DNA of 64,000 nucleotides from the NCBI GenBank assembly GCA_900469345.1, contig UBWZ01000019.1, positions 16,641-80,640 on the forward strand, in the 5' to 3' direction. Made by a program: the position numbers and the translations under genes. This DNA comes from Hyphomicrobiales bacterium. Its GTDB lineage: Bacteria; Pseudomonadota; Alphaproteobacteria; Rhizobiales; Rhizobiaceae. Shown one piece after another: positions 44,839-53,030 of the stretch (its first letter is position 1; each line of letters starts with the position of its first letter). The notes below the pieces were generated by a model. The model ran no database searches and was not told the origin of the DNA. It saw nothing but the letters and a program-made list of their open reading frames with translations.

Positions 44839-45150
44839 ATGTTCGCGGTTCGCATAGCAAGATCGGATCTGTCCAGAGGCGATGCCCGCGCCGCATTTCT
44901 GGAGGCGCACAAGGCCTATCTGCGATCGGCCGCGCTCAGAATAGTGTTCTCCGGGCCCGTCCTTGATGAGAAGGGCTTGGCGGTCGGTGCCCTGATCCTG
45001 GCGGAAGTCGATCATCTGGAGGAGATGCAGCGCTTCAGCGCCGGCGATCCGTTCGTCAGGAACGGTGTCTACGGAGATGTGCAGATCTATCGCTGGGAGG
45101 CGACGATCGACAACAGGTCACGTCTTATCGGCTGCCCGGGCGACGTCTGA
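44839..45150 (+). CDS. YciI family protein 2
   Basis: 103 aa. Paralogue in type of the protein at 39018: EAHKAYLRSAALRIVFSGPV, VGALILAEVDHLEEMQRFS and AGDPFVRNGVYGDVQIYRW. Both keep the conserved His (EAHKAYL) and Asp (DPF). AGGGAGAGA precedes the ATG. It closes the operon 16 bp after the exporter. Two different YciI proteins in one pathway suggest two distinct elimination or isomerisation steps. Confidence 0.83.
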   Translation: MFAVRIARSDLSRGDARAAFLEAHKAYLRSAALRIVFSGPVLDEKGLAVGALILAEVDHLEEMQRFSAGDPFVRNGVYGDVQIYRWEATIDNRSRLIGCPGDV

Positions 45151-45183
45151 GCCGGGCAAGGTCATCAGGGGAGGGGGAATGAA

Positions 45184-45339
45184 ATGAAGACAGGTGTCTT
45201 CGAGCTGATCAGGCAGTGGCTCGCGTCGCTGGCAAGGGGGCACTGCGTCTACAGTCCGGCGGATGCACCGCCGAACAACCGTCCGGACCTGCTTCCCCGC
45301 AGGCCGGTGGCGAAATCCCCGTCTCCCAAGGACGACTGA
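45184..45339 (+). CDS. Possible small protein of 51 aa
   Basis: An open frame with GGGAGGGGG just upstream of ATG 45184: amphipathic start (MKTGVFELIRQWLASLARGH) and a Pro/basic tail ending KDD. The strong ribosome site and the following terminator (45446) support it as a real last gene, but no family is recognised and the tail is low-complexity. Confidence 0.35.
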   Translation: MKTGVFELIRQWLASLARGHCVYSPADAPPNNRPDLLPRRPVAKSPSPKDD

Positions 45340-45683
45340 ACGGCGACCGCAGCAGTTTCACCGACGTGGTTCTCCGGAACAGCACCCCGGCGGTGGATAC
45401 CGGAGGTCGTATGACAGCTGTCTGGAATTGCTATAGCTGCAAAAAAAAATGGCCCACGATGTCGTGGGCCATTTTGCATTGTCGTGGGTTCGCTACAGAT
45501 GTCGTGAACGTTCCAGAAGCCTCACAAAATCATGCGCATTTTGCCGAGGGACTGCTCAGATGTCGAGACTTGCTCCCAAACCGTCCAGCGGACGTCTGGC
45601 AGTAGCGGCCGCCGGCGGGCGATCTGCGCGACCTCAGATGGTGTAACCTACTTTTGGCAACCGCCGGCTCGAGCTTCCGGCCG
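45340..45683. other. 344-bp intergenic region holding a terminator
   Basis: Contains the terminator at 45446-45475. The rest is GC-rich (around 45596-45625) and shows no gene, repeat or RNA signature. Confidence 0.45.
45446..45475. terminator. Perfect bidirectional intrinsic terminator
   Basis: AAAATGGCCCAC, loop GATGTC, GTGGGCCATTTT: a perfect 12-bp stem with an A-tract before it (45441-45449) and TTTT after it, so it works in either direction. It marks the end of the catabolic operon on the plus strand and could also stop minus-strand readthrough from the aldo/keto reductase remnant. Confidence 0.85.
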
Positions 45684-46007
45684 TCATCTGGCGACCCTGG
45701 AAGCTGCCGCTCTAGAGTAGAGATCGCCGTTGATGGTGATGCTCGCGAACACGTCGTCGATGCGTGCCAGATCTTCCTCGCTGAAGTCGACGGAAGCCGC
45801 GCCGATGTTCTCCTCAAACCTGTGCAGCTTCGTCGTTCCGGGAATCGGAACGATCCAGGGCTTGCGCGCCAGAAGCCATCCGATCGCGATCTGCGCAGCC
45901 GTCGCGTTCTTCGCGTTCGCGATCAACTTTATCGTATCAACGACAGGCTGGTTCGCGGCCCGGTTTCCGGGAGAAAGGCGTGGGTTCGTCTTTAAGCGCC
46001 AGTGGTT
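45684..46007 (-). pseudogene. Aldo/keto reductase, C-terminal remnant
   Basis: Read on the minus strand, about 107 residues are continuous with the end of an aldo/keto reductase: LSPGNRAANQPVVDTIKLIA, then AAQIAIGWLLARKPWIVPIP, TTKLHRFEENIGAASVDFSE and a natural stop. An in-frame TGA (46008-46010) stands just before, and nothing beyond resembles the missing N-terminal two-thirds (barrel strands 1-6, catalytic Tyr). So the gene is truncated and dead. It lies at the junction between two catabolic operons, suggesting rearrangement there. Confidence 0.8.
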
Positions 46008-46189
46008 TCAAAGGTTTAAATCCCTCTTTGCCTGTCCCTCCGGCAGTCCGATCAACTGGTTTTCGATGTCAATCTGGTGAGCGTCGCCCTGTAGCCCGAC
46101 GCCTTAAAGGAAGCCAGCTTTCGCACTGCAAAAACTATTTTGCTTTACAAATAAAGATAAGTTTGTGAAGTTGCGCATGCAGAACATCA

Positions 46190-47197
46190 ATGACAGGGCT
46201 GACGACATTGTCCAATCTCCGCTTCGCCACACGCCTCAATTCCTTCGCCTCGAATCCTGCGGGAGAGTGGCCGGATCTGAAGGGTAAGCCGAGCGTGCTG
46301 CAGATGGCTGCTCGTGCAGCGAAGGTGGATGGCCTCACCGACCTGGACCTTAACTACCCGGACCATGTTGCTGAAAAGCCTTCTGAGCTTATGACAAAGC
46401 TGGGCGATATGGGTCTGGCGATCAACGGCTTCGCCATGCGCTACTACACGAACCCGGCTTTCAAGCTGGGCGCCTTCACCCACCCGGACGAAAGTGTCCG
46501 CCGTGAAGCCATCGATCTCACCAAGGCCGGCATCGATGCGGCCCGTGAAGCCGGCACCAACCTGATGACTATCTGGCTTGGCCAGGACGGCTTCGACTAC
46601 GCTTTCCAGGCAGACTACGACCGTATGTGGCAACACGAGATAGATGGAATTCGTGAAGTATGCGAACATGATCCGGATTGCTTGATCTCCATCGAATACA
46701 AGCCGAACGAGCCACGCTCCTACAGCCTTATGCCGGACTGCGCGACCACACTGCTGGCGATCAGGGAGGCTGGCTGCAGCAATCTCGGTGTCACGCTCGA
46801 TTTCGCCCATGTCCTTTATGCCGATGAGCAGCCGGCGTTCGCCGCTGCTATGATCGCAAGGCACAGCCAGCTGCTCGGCGTTCATCTGAACGACGGATAC
46901 GCCAAGCGCGATGATGGACTCATGGTGGGTGCGGTGCATTCCGTTCAGACGATCGAGCTGCTGCGTCAGATCCGGCGTGACGGGTATGACGGTGCGATCT
47001 ACTTCGACACCTTCCCGGATATGACCGGGCTCGATCCGGTCCACGAATGCGAGGTCAACATCAAGACCGTCAGGCGCATGCTCAAGGTCGTCGACCGTCT
47101 GGACGCCGATAATCGTCTGACGGGCGCGATTGATCGCCAGGACGCCGTATCGGCTCAGGCCATTCTGCAGGAGGCGATGCTGGGCGAGGTCGCCTGA
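46190..47197 (+). CDS. Sugar isomerase/epimerase, xylose-isomerase-like TIM barrel protein
   Basis: 335 aa. AP-endonuclease-2-type TIM barrel: ATRLNSFASNPAGEW opening, DLDLNYPDH, a metal site with Glu in ISIEYKPNEPR, Asp in VTLDFAHVLYAD, His in LLGVHLNDGY and Asp/Glu near YFDTFP. Such proteins isomerise or epimerise ketoses or rhamnose-like sugars or dehydrate inosose. The start is the ATG at 46190 with a poor ribosome site. Next come ABC importer, regulator and kinase genes, so it probably converts the imported sugar to one the kinase accepts. Confidence 0.85.
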   Translation: MTGLTTLSNLRFATRLNSFASNPAGEWPDLKGKPSVLQMAARAAKVDGLTDLDLNYPDHVAEKPSELMTKLGDMGLAINGFAMRYYTNPAFKLGAFTHPDESVRREAIDLTKAGIDAAREAGTNLMTIWLGQDGFDYAFQADYDRMWQHEIDGIREVCEHDPDCLISIEYKPNEPRSYSLMPDCATTLLAIREAGCSNLGVTLDFAHVLYADEQPAFAAAMIARHSQLLGVHLNDGYAKRDDGLMVGAVHSVQTIELLRQIRRDGYDGAIYFDTFPDMTGLDPVHECEVNIKTVRRMLKVVDRLDADNRLTGAIDRQDAVSAQAILQEAMLGEVA

Positions 47198-47250
47198 CCC
47201 GCACCGCAGAAAATTTCACACCAATTACGCTTTAACCTTGGGAGGATAAC

Positions 47251-48312
47251 ATGAACTACAGACTAAAATCTGCATTCGCTGGAATGGCGATGACGCTTCT
47301 TGCAGGCGCTAGCTTCGCGCAGGAACTCGCTCCGTTGAATTCCGACACGGAGAAGGACAGGATGGACTGGTCACAGCTAGAGGCAAAACTCGGCCCGATG
47401 CCGAAGATCGCCGACGGGGTTCGGGCGGGCGGTGTCTCCAAGACGCTGACCAATGAATACTGGCGGTCGCTGGGAGAAGGCTATCAGAAGTTCGGGAAGA
47501 AGGCTGGCGTTTCCGTGGCCTATCAGGCAGCGCAGAGCGAAGGCGACCAGCTTGGCCAATTGACCATTGCCGAGGGCATGGTCACCACCGGCTTCAACGT
47601 CATCCTCGTCTCGCCGCAGACGGACGCCAACCTGCAGCCGATGATGGAGCAGGCCAAGGAAGCCAAGATCCCGGTGGTCAACGTCAACGACGCCGTCATC
47701 CCGCAAGCCGAGCACTATGTCGGAAACGTCCAGCGCGACAACGGCGTGCGCGTCGCCAAGTGGTTCATCCAGAACCGTCCCCAGGGTGGCAAGGTAGCCA
47801 TCATCGAAGGTCAGGCCGGCGTCTACGCGGCCGTTCAGCGCACCGACGGCTTCAAGTCGACCATCGGGGAGAACGGCAAGTTCAAGGTTGTCGCCAGCGT
47901 CCCGGGCAACTGGGACCGCCAGCAGTCCTACGACGCCGCGACCAACATCCTTCAGCAGCATCCGGACCTTGTCGGCTTCTACTGCAACAATGACGGAATG
48001 GCCCTGGGCGTCATCGAGGCGGTGAAATCCGCCAACCTGCTCGGCAAGGTCGCGGTATTCGGTACCGACGGCATCTCCGATGCCTACACGTCCATCAAGG
48101 CCGGTGAACTGACCGGCACCGTCGACAGCTTCCCGGTACTAACCGGAGAGGTTGCCATGGAAACTGCGCTTCGTCTGGTTGCAGGCCAGAAGCTGCCGCG
48201 GGTTGTCGCGACCCCGCAAGCGCTGATCACCAAGGACAATTACGCCAACTATCAGGGTGATGAAGCCAAGGTCCGCGAAGTCCTCCTGAAGGACGCTGCA
48301 AGCGCGCAGTAA
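47251..48312 (+). CDS. Periplasmic sugar-binding protein, second CUT2 system
   Basis: 353 aa. A signal peptide (AFAGMAMTLLAGASFAQE) leads into a type I binding protein: GEGYQKFGKKAGVSVAYQAA, TTGFNVILVSPQTDANLQP, IPVVNVNDAVIPQAEHYVGN and NNDGMALGVIEAVKSANL. TTGGGAGG precedes the ATG. The N-terminal mature part has about 40 extra residues before the fold. A palindrome GAAAATTTC at 47209-47217 lies in its promoter region, and a hairpin follows its stop. Confidence 0.9.
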   Translation: MNYRLKSAFAGMAMTLLAGASFAQELAPLNSDTEKDRMDWSQLEAKLGPMPKIADGVRAGGVSKTLTNEYWRSLGEGYQKFGKKAGVSVAYQAAQSEGDQLGQLTIAEGMVTTGFNVILVSPQTDANLQPMMEQAKEAKIPVVNVNDAVIPQAEHYVGNVQRDNGVRVAKWFIQNRPQGGKVAIIEGQAGVYAAVQRTDGFKSTIGENGKFKVVASVPGNWDRQQSYDAATNILQQHPDLVGFYCNNDGMALGVIEAVKSANLLGKVAVFGTDGISDAYTSIKAGELTGTVDSFPVLTGEVAMETALRLVAGQKLPRVVATPQALITKDNYANYQGDEAKVREVLLKDAASAQ

Positions 48313-48321
48313 ACCGAAACA

Positions 48322-48347
48322 CGAGCCGGGCAAGGCCGCCCGGCTCG
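48322..48347 (+). terminator. Hairpin after the second binding-protein gene
   Basis: CGAGCCGGGC, loop AAGGCC, GCCCGGCTCG: a perfect 10-bp stem, 9 bases after the stop codon and 20 before the ATPase ATG. No U-tract, so more likely a partial terminator or mRNA stabiliser than a full stop. It is the counterpart of 32038-32060. Confidence 0.6.
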
Positions 48348-48367
48348 CTCTCATCGAGTGTACTGAG

Positions 48368-49906
48368 ATGGCATCCACAGCGAGACTGAAATTCGACGGC
48401 ATAACGAAGACCTTTCCGGGCGTGAAAGCACTGACGGACGTCAGTTTCGAGATAGCGCCGGGCGAGGTTCATGCTTTGCTGGGCGAAAACGGTGCAGGAA
48501 AGTCGACCCTGCTCAGGATCATGTCCGGCGTCGCCCGGCAAACGAGCGGCGACTTCCATGTGGATGGCGAGATCGCCAGCTTCCGCGATCCGGACAGCGC
48601 CCGCAAGGCAGGCATCGCCATGATCCATCAGGAACTGCAGCAGGTTCCAAACCTCACGGTGGCGCAGAACATGTTCCTCGGGCATTCGCTGAGGCGCCTT
48701 GGTGGCATGCTGGTCGACCGGCGGGAACAGGAACGCCGCGCAGCCGAGGCCCTGGCCTTGATCGACCCATCGATCGACCCGGCGACGCCGATCAAGGAGC
48801 TGAAGGTTGCGCAGCGGCAGGTCGTGGAGATCGCCCGTGCGCTCCTGGAGAAGGCGAAGATCGTCGCAATGGACGAGCCGACCTCCAGTCTCACGCCCTC
48901 CGAGTTCGAGAGCCTGGCAGCGATCATTAAAAAGCTGACAGCCTCGGGCGTTACCGTCATCTACGTGTCCCACAAGATGGACGAAGTCTTCCGCATCTGC
49001 CAGCGTGGGACGGTTATGCGCGACGGCAAAGTCGTCGGCACGGTTAATCTGCGCGAGGTCGCTCAGGCGGACGTGATCGCGATGATGGTCGGCCGCGAAC
49101 TCATGCAGGAGGAGCATCGCTCCTACGCGACAAGAGCCGTGAAGCTGCAGGTGGAAAACCTGTCCTCCAAGGTAAGCGCTGTACGCGACGTCTCCTTTCA
49201 ACTCCACAAGGGCGAAGTACTTGGAATAGCTGGCCTTGTCGGCGCCGGTCGGACCGAGCTCCTGCGGCTCCTGGCGGGCGTCGATCCGGCGGCCGCTGGA
49301 ACGATCCGCGTCGACGATAGGCCGCTGAACCTTGCTGGCCCCAGATCTGCCATCGCTGCCGGTATCGGACTTCTGCCTGAAGAGCGAAAGCGCGAGGGCA
49401 TCATTCCGCTGCGTCCGGTCTCGATGAACATGGCCCTGCCGTCTCTGAAGAAGTTCGCAAGGACCGGCCTTGTGAGACACACGGCTGTCCGCCGCACCGC
49501 GGAAGACCTCCTCAAGCGCGTCAACCTGCGTCCCTTCCAGATCGACAGGCCGATCAAGCTCTTTTCCGGCGGCAACCAGCAGAAGGCCATCATCGCCAGA
49601 TGGCTTGCGGCCGGATCCGACATCCTCCTCTTCGACGAGCCCACACGCGGGATCGACGTCGGTGCAAAATCGGAGATCTACCACCTGATCGAGCAGCTTG
49701 CCTCGGAGGGAAGGTCCATCATCGTCGTGTCGTCCGAACTTCCCGAAGTCATCCGTTTGTCCGACCGCGTCCTCGTGATCAGAAACGGCCGCATCGCCGC
49801 GACGCTGGAGCGTCACGAACTTTCAGAGCAGGCGCTCGTCATGCATGCCGTCGGTGACGCTGGGACGACCGTTCATTCTTCCAAGCAGGAGCATAGCAAT
49901 GTCTGA
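48368..49906 (+). CDS. CUT2 sugar ABC transporter ATP-binding protein, second system (two NBDs)
   Basis: 512 aa. NBD1: GENGAGKST, VAQRQVVEIARAL, IVAMDEPTSS. NBD2: a degenerate Walker A (GLVGAGRTE), FSGGNQQKAIIARW and ILLFDEPTRGID. Same RbsA type as the protein at 32087, though clearly a separate lineage. The start ATG at 48368 has a weak Shine-Dalgarno. It overlaps the permease gene by eight bases. Confidence 0.94.
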   Translation: MASTARLKFDGITKTFPGVKALTDVSFEIAPGEVHALLGENGAGKSTLLRIMSGVARQTSGDFHVDGEIASFRDPDSARKAGIAMIHQELQQVPNLTVAQNMFLGHSLRRLGGMLVDRREQERRAAEALALIDPSIDPATPIKELKVAQRQVVEIARALLEKAKIVAMDEPTSSLTPSEFESLAAIIKKLTASGVTVIYVSHKMDEVFRICQRGTVMRDGKVVGTVNLREVAQADVIAMMVGRELMQEEHRSYATRAVKLQVENLSSKVSAVRDVSFQLHKGEVLGIAGLVGAGRTELLRLLAGVDPAAAGTIRVDDRPLNLAGPRSAIAAGIGLLPEERKREGIIPLRPVSMNMALPSLKKFARTGLVRHTAVRRTAEDLLKRVNLRPFQIDRPIKLFSGGNQQKAIIARWLAAGSDILLFDEPTRGIDVGAKSEIYHLIEQLASEGRSIIVVSSELPEVIRLSDRVLVIRNGRIAATLERHELSEQALVMHAVGDAGTTVHSSKQEHSNV

Positions 49907-50873
49907 TCTTTCCGCGACCGTCCCTGCGCGCCAGTCAAAACTCTTCCGGTCATTCTCTGTGCGCGACGCCGGCACGCTGATCGGCCTCGTGTTGATCCTT
50001 GCCGTCTTCGCAGCGCTGGTTCCCGGCTTCCTGTCGGAACGCAACCTGGTCAACATTCTCCAGCAGTCGAGCATCAACGCCTGCATCGCGCTCGGCATGA
50101 CGCTCGTGATCATCTCGGGCGGGATCGACCTCTCCGTCGGCCCTACCGCGGCGATCTCGGCCGTTCTCACAGCCGCGCTGCTGGTCGCTGGCTACCCCGT
50201 TCCTGTCGCGCTCATGGCCGGTCTTGGCATTGGCATGGTCTGCGGCATGGTGAACGGCGCGCTTGTGGCCTATGCGGGCCTGCAGCCGTTCATTGTAACG
50301 CTGGGGACGCTCAGCACCTATCGTGCGATCGCGCTGATCTATACGGGCGGCAACCCCGTCCTCGGGATCCCGGCAAGCTTCCGCTCCATCTTCAACGGCA
50401 ACATCGCGGGCATTCCTAACTCGGTCATCATCGTTGCACTCGTAGCGCTCGCCGCCTGGGTCCTGCTCAAGAAAACTCCAATTGGCGAATACCTGCTGGC
50501 CGTCGGCGGCAATGAAGAGGCGGCTTACGTCGCAGGCGTTCCGATCGCGCTGACCAAGATCACCGCCTACGTCATTTCTGGCGTTCTTGCAGCACTTGCC
50601 TCCTTTATCCTGATCGGCCGGCTTGGCGCGGCGGAGCCGATCCTCGGCAATCTTTGGGAACTCGATGCGATCGCCGCGGCCGCGATTGGCGGAGCATCGC
50701 TGATGGGGGGCAAGGGTTCCGTCGTCGGGACGATCCTCGGAGCGATCATTCTCGGCTCCATGCGCAACGGTTTGACGTTGATGAACGTCCAGGCTTTCTA
50801 TCAACTGCTTGCAACCGGCCTTATAATCCTTGTCGCGATGATGATCGATCGTTTGACAAGAGGACGGGGATGA
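49899..50873 (+). CDS. CUT2 sugar ABC transporter permease, second system
   Basis: 324 aa, RbsC family, about nine spans. VIISGGIDLSVGPTAAISA and DAIAAAAIGGASLMGGKGS are the family motifs. Only one permease here, so the channel is a homodimer, unlike the first system. The ATG at 49899 lies in the ATPase end (ATGTCTGA), and its own stop overlaps the regulator start by four bases. Confidence 0.93.
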   Translation: MSDLSATVPARQSKLFRSFSVRDAGTLIGLVLILAVFAALVPGFLSERNLVNILQQSSINACIALGMTLVIISGGIDLSVGPTAAISAVLTAALLVAGYPVPVALMAGLGIGMVCGMVNGALVAYAGLQPFIVTLGTLSTYRAIALIYTGGNPVLGIPASFRSIFNGNIAGIPNSVIIVALVALAAWVLLKKTPIGEYLLAVGGNEEAAYVAGVPIALTKITAYVISGVLAALASFILIGRLGAAEPILGNLWELDAIAAAAIGGASLMGGKGSVVGTILGAIILGSMRNGLTLMNVQAFYQLLATGLIILVAMMIDRLTRGRG

Positions 50874-51745
50874 ACAAGGAACTCTCGGATCTTAAAGCGG
50901 TGGGGCCTCGGATCCGGATGCGGATGCCGCTGTTGACGCCGCTGGAGGCTCGGGTCGTCGAGACCATCTTCGCCCTGCGCAGCTTCAACGACGAAACCTC
51001 CCTGAAGGAAATCGCAACAGAGTCCGGCGTCTCCGAGGCCATGGTCGTCAAGATTACCAAGAAACTGGGTTTTGGGGGCTATCGCGAGTTCCGCGCGGCG
51101 CTTGCCCAGTACAATCAGCTTCCAACGGCTGAAATGCACCAGGAGCTTTCCGTAGAGGATACCTCCCAGGAGATCATCCAGAAGGTGTTCCGGACGTCGA
51201 TCCAGGCGCTTGAAGAAACGCTCGCCATCATGGATGTCGAGGCTTTCGATCGCGCGGCCGACCTCATTCACGGCGCCCGGCAGCGGGACTTCTACGGCGT
51301 CGGTGGCTCCGCGCAGATCGCGCGCGACGTCTCCCACAAGTTTCTGAGGGTAGGGGTCAGGACGACCGTCTATGACGACAGTCACATGATGCTGATGTCG
51401 GCTGCGCTTCTTGGTGACGGGGACGTCGCGGTCGGCTTCTCCCATTCGGGAAACACCGTTGCCGTGATCGAAGCTCTTCAGCTTGCTCGCCGCAACGGTG
51501 CACGGACATTGGCGATCACAAACTACAATCAGTCCCCGCTCGCGCAGCAGGCGGACGTCGTCCTGTGTTCCACTGCACAAGGCTCGCCTCTCATGGGTGA
51601 AAACGCCGCCGCTCGCATCGCACAGCTCAACATCCTCGACGCCCTGTTTGTCGCCGTCGCCCAGCGCAACTACGGCGCGGCGGAGAAGAACCTCGAAAAG
51701 ACCATGGCCGCCGTCGCCTCGAAACGGAAAGACAAGTTCGTATGA
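50870..51745 (+). CDS. MurR/RpiR-family transcription regulator
   Basis: 291 aa. An N-terminal HTH_6 domain (SLKEIATESGVSEAMVVKIT, residues 43-62) is followed by a SIS sugar-phosphate-binding domain (FYGVGGSAQIARDVSHKF, VGFSHSGNTVAVIEAL). RpiR proteins usually respond to a phosphorylated sugar. Being inside the operon (ATGA overlaps on both sides), it most likely regulates this operon in response to the product of the PfkB kinase encoded next. Confidence 0.92.
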   Translation: MNKELSDLKAVGPRIRMRMPLLTPLEARVVETIFALRSFNDETSLKEIATESGVSEAMVVKITKKLGFGGYREFRAALAQYNQLPTAEMHQELSVEDTSQEIIQKVFRTSIQALEETLAIMDVEAFDRAADLIHGARQRDFYGVGGSAQIARDVSHKFLRVGVRTTVYDDSHMMLMSAALLGDGDVAVGFSHSGNTVAVIEALQLARRNGARTLAITNYNQSPLAQQADVVLCSTAQGSPLMGENAAARIAQLNILDALFVAVAQRNYGAAEKNLEKTMAAVASKRKDKFV

Positions 51746-52620
51746 ATTCCACCAGTCCCGCCGTCGTTGTCTTCGGCAGCTTGCACTACGACATCATCGT
51801 CAAGGGGCCGGCGCGCCCGCGCAAGGGTGAGACCGTCACGGGATCTGCCTGGAATCCGGCTTGCGGCGGGAAGGGCGGGAATCAGGCCGTATCCGCCGCA
51901 AAGCATGGAGCACGAGCAGTAATGATCGGTGCGGTTGGTGATGACAATTTCGGTCGGGCCATGCTGGCGAACCTCGACCATTACAAGGTCGAGCGGGATC
52001 ATGTTCGCGTCATCGATGGCGAGGGTTCTGGCATGAGCGTAGCGATCTTTGACTCCGAAGGCGACTACGGCGCCGTCATCGTGTCGGGAAGCAATCTGCG
52101 CCTGGGAACTCAGGACGTCGAAGCCGCAGCATCTTTGTTTTGCGGAGGCAACGTCCTTGTCCTGCAGAATGAGGTGCCCGATCAAGCCAATGTTTTCGCT
52201 GCCGCCGCCATGAAACGGGCAGGGGGAAACGTGATCCTGAATGCTGCACCGGTGAGGGAACTGTCCTCTGATCTTGCCGCGCTTGTCGACGTCCTTGTCG
52301 TGAATGCCGTCGAGGCTGAGGCGCTCGCAGGTGGTTCGGAGATCGAGACGCTCGATCAGGCGCTTGTAGCCGCACGAATCCTTTCCAGCCAGTTCCCCTC
52401 AGCGGTTGTCACGGCTGGCGGAGCTGGCGTCGCCTACGCTCAAAAAATTGGAAGCGAGGGCGTCCTGCCCGCGATCAAGGTCAAGCTTGTCAGCACCCAT
52501 GGAGCGGGCGACGAATTCATCGGCGTACTCGCTGCGGAACTCCTGAAGGGCGAGGCGATGGGTCGTGCATTGGCCAGAGCCAACGAAGCCGCAGCCGCTC
52601 TGGTGAGCTCTCCGCGGTAG
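51742..52620 (+). CDS. PfkB-family sugar kinase (ribokinase-like)
   Basis: 292 aa. Ribokinase/PfkB fold: VFGSLHYDIIVKGPARPRKG opening, the PfkB signature CGGKGGNQAVSAAKHGARA, and the C-terminal catalytic motif STHGAGDEFIGVLAAELL with the Asp base (DEF). The usual sequence is D-T-x-G-A-G-D-x-F; here S-T-H-G-A-G-D-E-F, a minor variant. It overlaps the RpiR stop by four bases. It should phosphorylate the sugar, probably after the TIM-barrel enzyme. Confidence 0.9.
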   Translation: MNSTSPAVVVFGSLHYDIIVKGPARPRKGETVTGSAWNPACGGKGGNQAVSAAKHGARAVMIGAVGDDNFGRAMLANLDHYKVERDHVRVIDGEGSGMSVAIFDSEGDYGAVIVSGSNLRLGTQDVEAAASLFCGGNVLVLQNEVPDQANVFAAAAMKRAGGNVILNAAPVRELSSDLAALVDVLVVNAVEAEALAGGSEIETLDQALVAARILSSQFPSAVVTAGGAGVAYAQKIGSEGVLPAIKVKLVSTHGAGDEFIGVLAAELLKGEAMGRALARANEAAAALVSSPR

Positions 52621-53030
52621 CCGGCGCAAACGCTCACTCCGCCTGCGCCTACTCTATGCGGCAGACGACCAGCTTCTGGAGTCCTTGAAGGTGAGCCTTC
52701 GATTTCGCGACGTTTCCGATTGTTAAGATCTGATCGGAAGGACTAGCGCCTCAAAGCGAGGGGCACGCGTTCCCTGTTCGGGGCCGATCCTCAGACCTCT
52801 CACTGAAAGCGATGCCTTGCCTATGAATAACGTACAAGAAGGCTGGCCAAGGGGATTTTTCTCACGCTCCGTCGGACGTCGATAGCATCGTTTGTTCAGA
52901 CCGCGAGCAGTAGCTGCTGGGGTGCAGACTTGCAGTCCGCTGGGGGCTGGCTCAGACGCCACCCCCCCGACCACCTTTCGGTTATCCAACCCTCTCCTCA
53001 TGGGGTAAAGGTCAATGCTCGCATAAAGAG
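52621..53030. other. 410-bp intergenic region between convergent operons
   Basis: Separates the convergent pfkB and carboxylesterase operons. No clear terminator, RNA gene or protein; minus-strand open frames run through it but look like noise. A C7 run (about 52963-52969) is present. Confidence 0.4.

Noticed and set aside
48227..49816. 529-codon minus-strand open frame across the second ATPase gene
   Set aside because: Antisense to an ATPase with intact Walker and signature motifs; codon pattern is its mirror.
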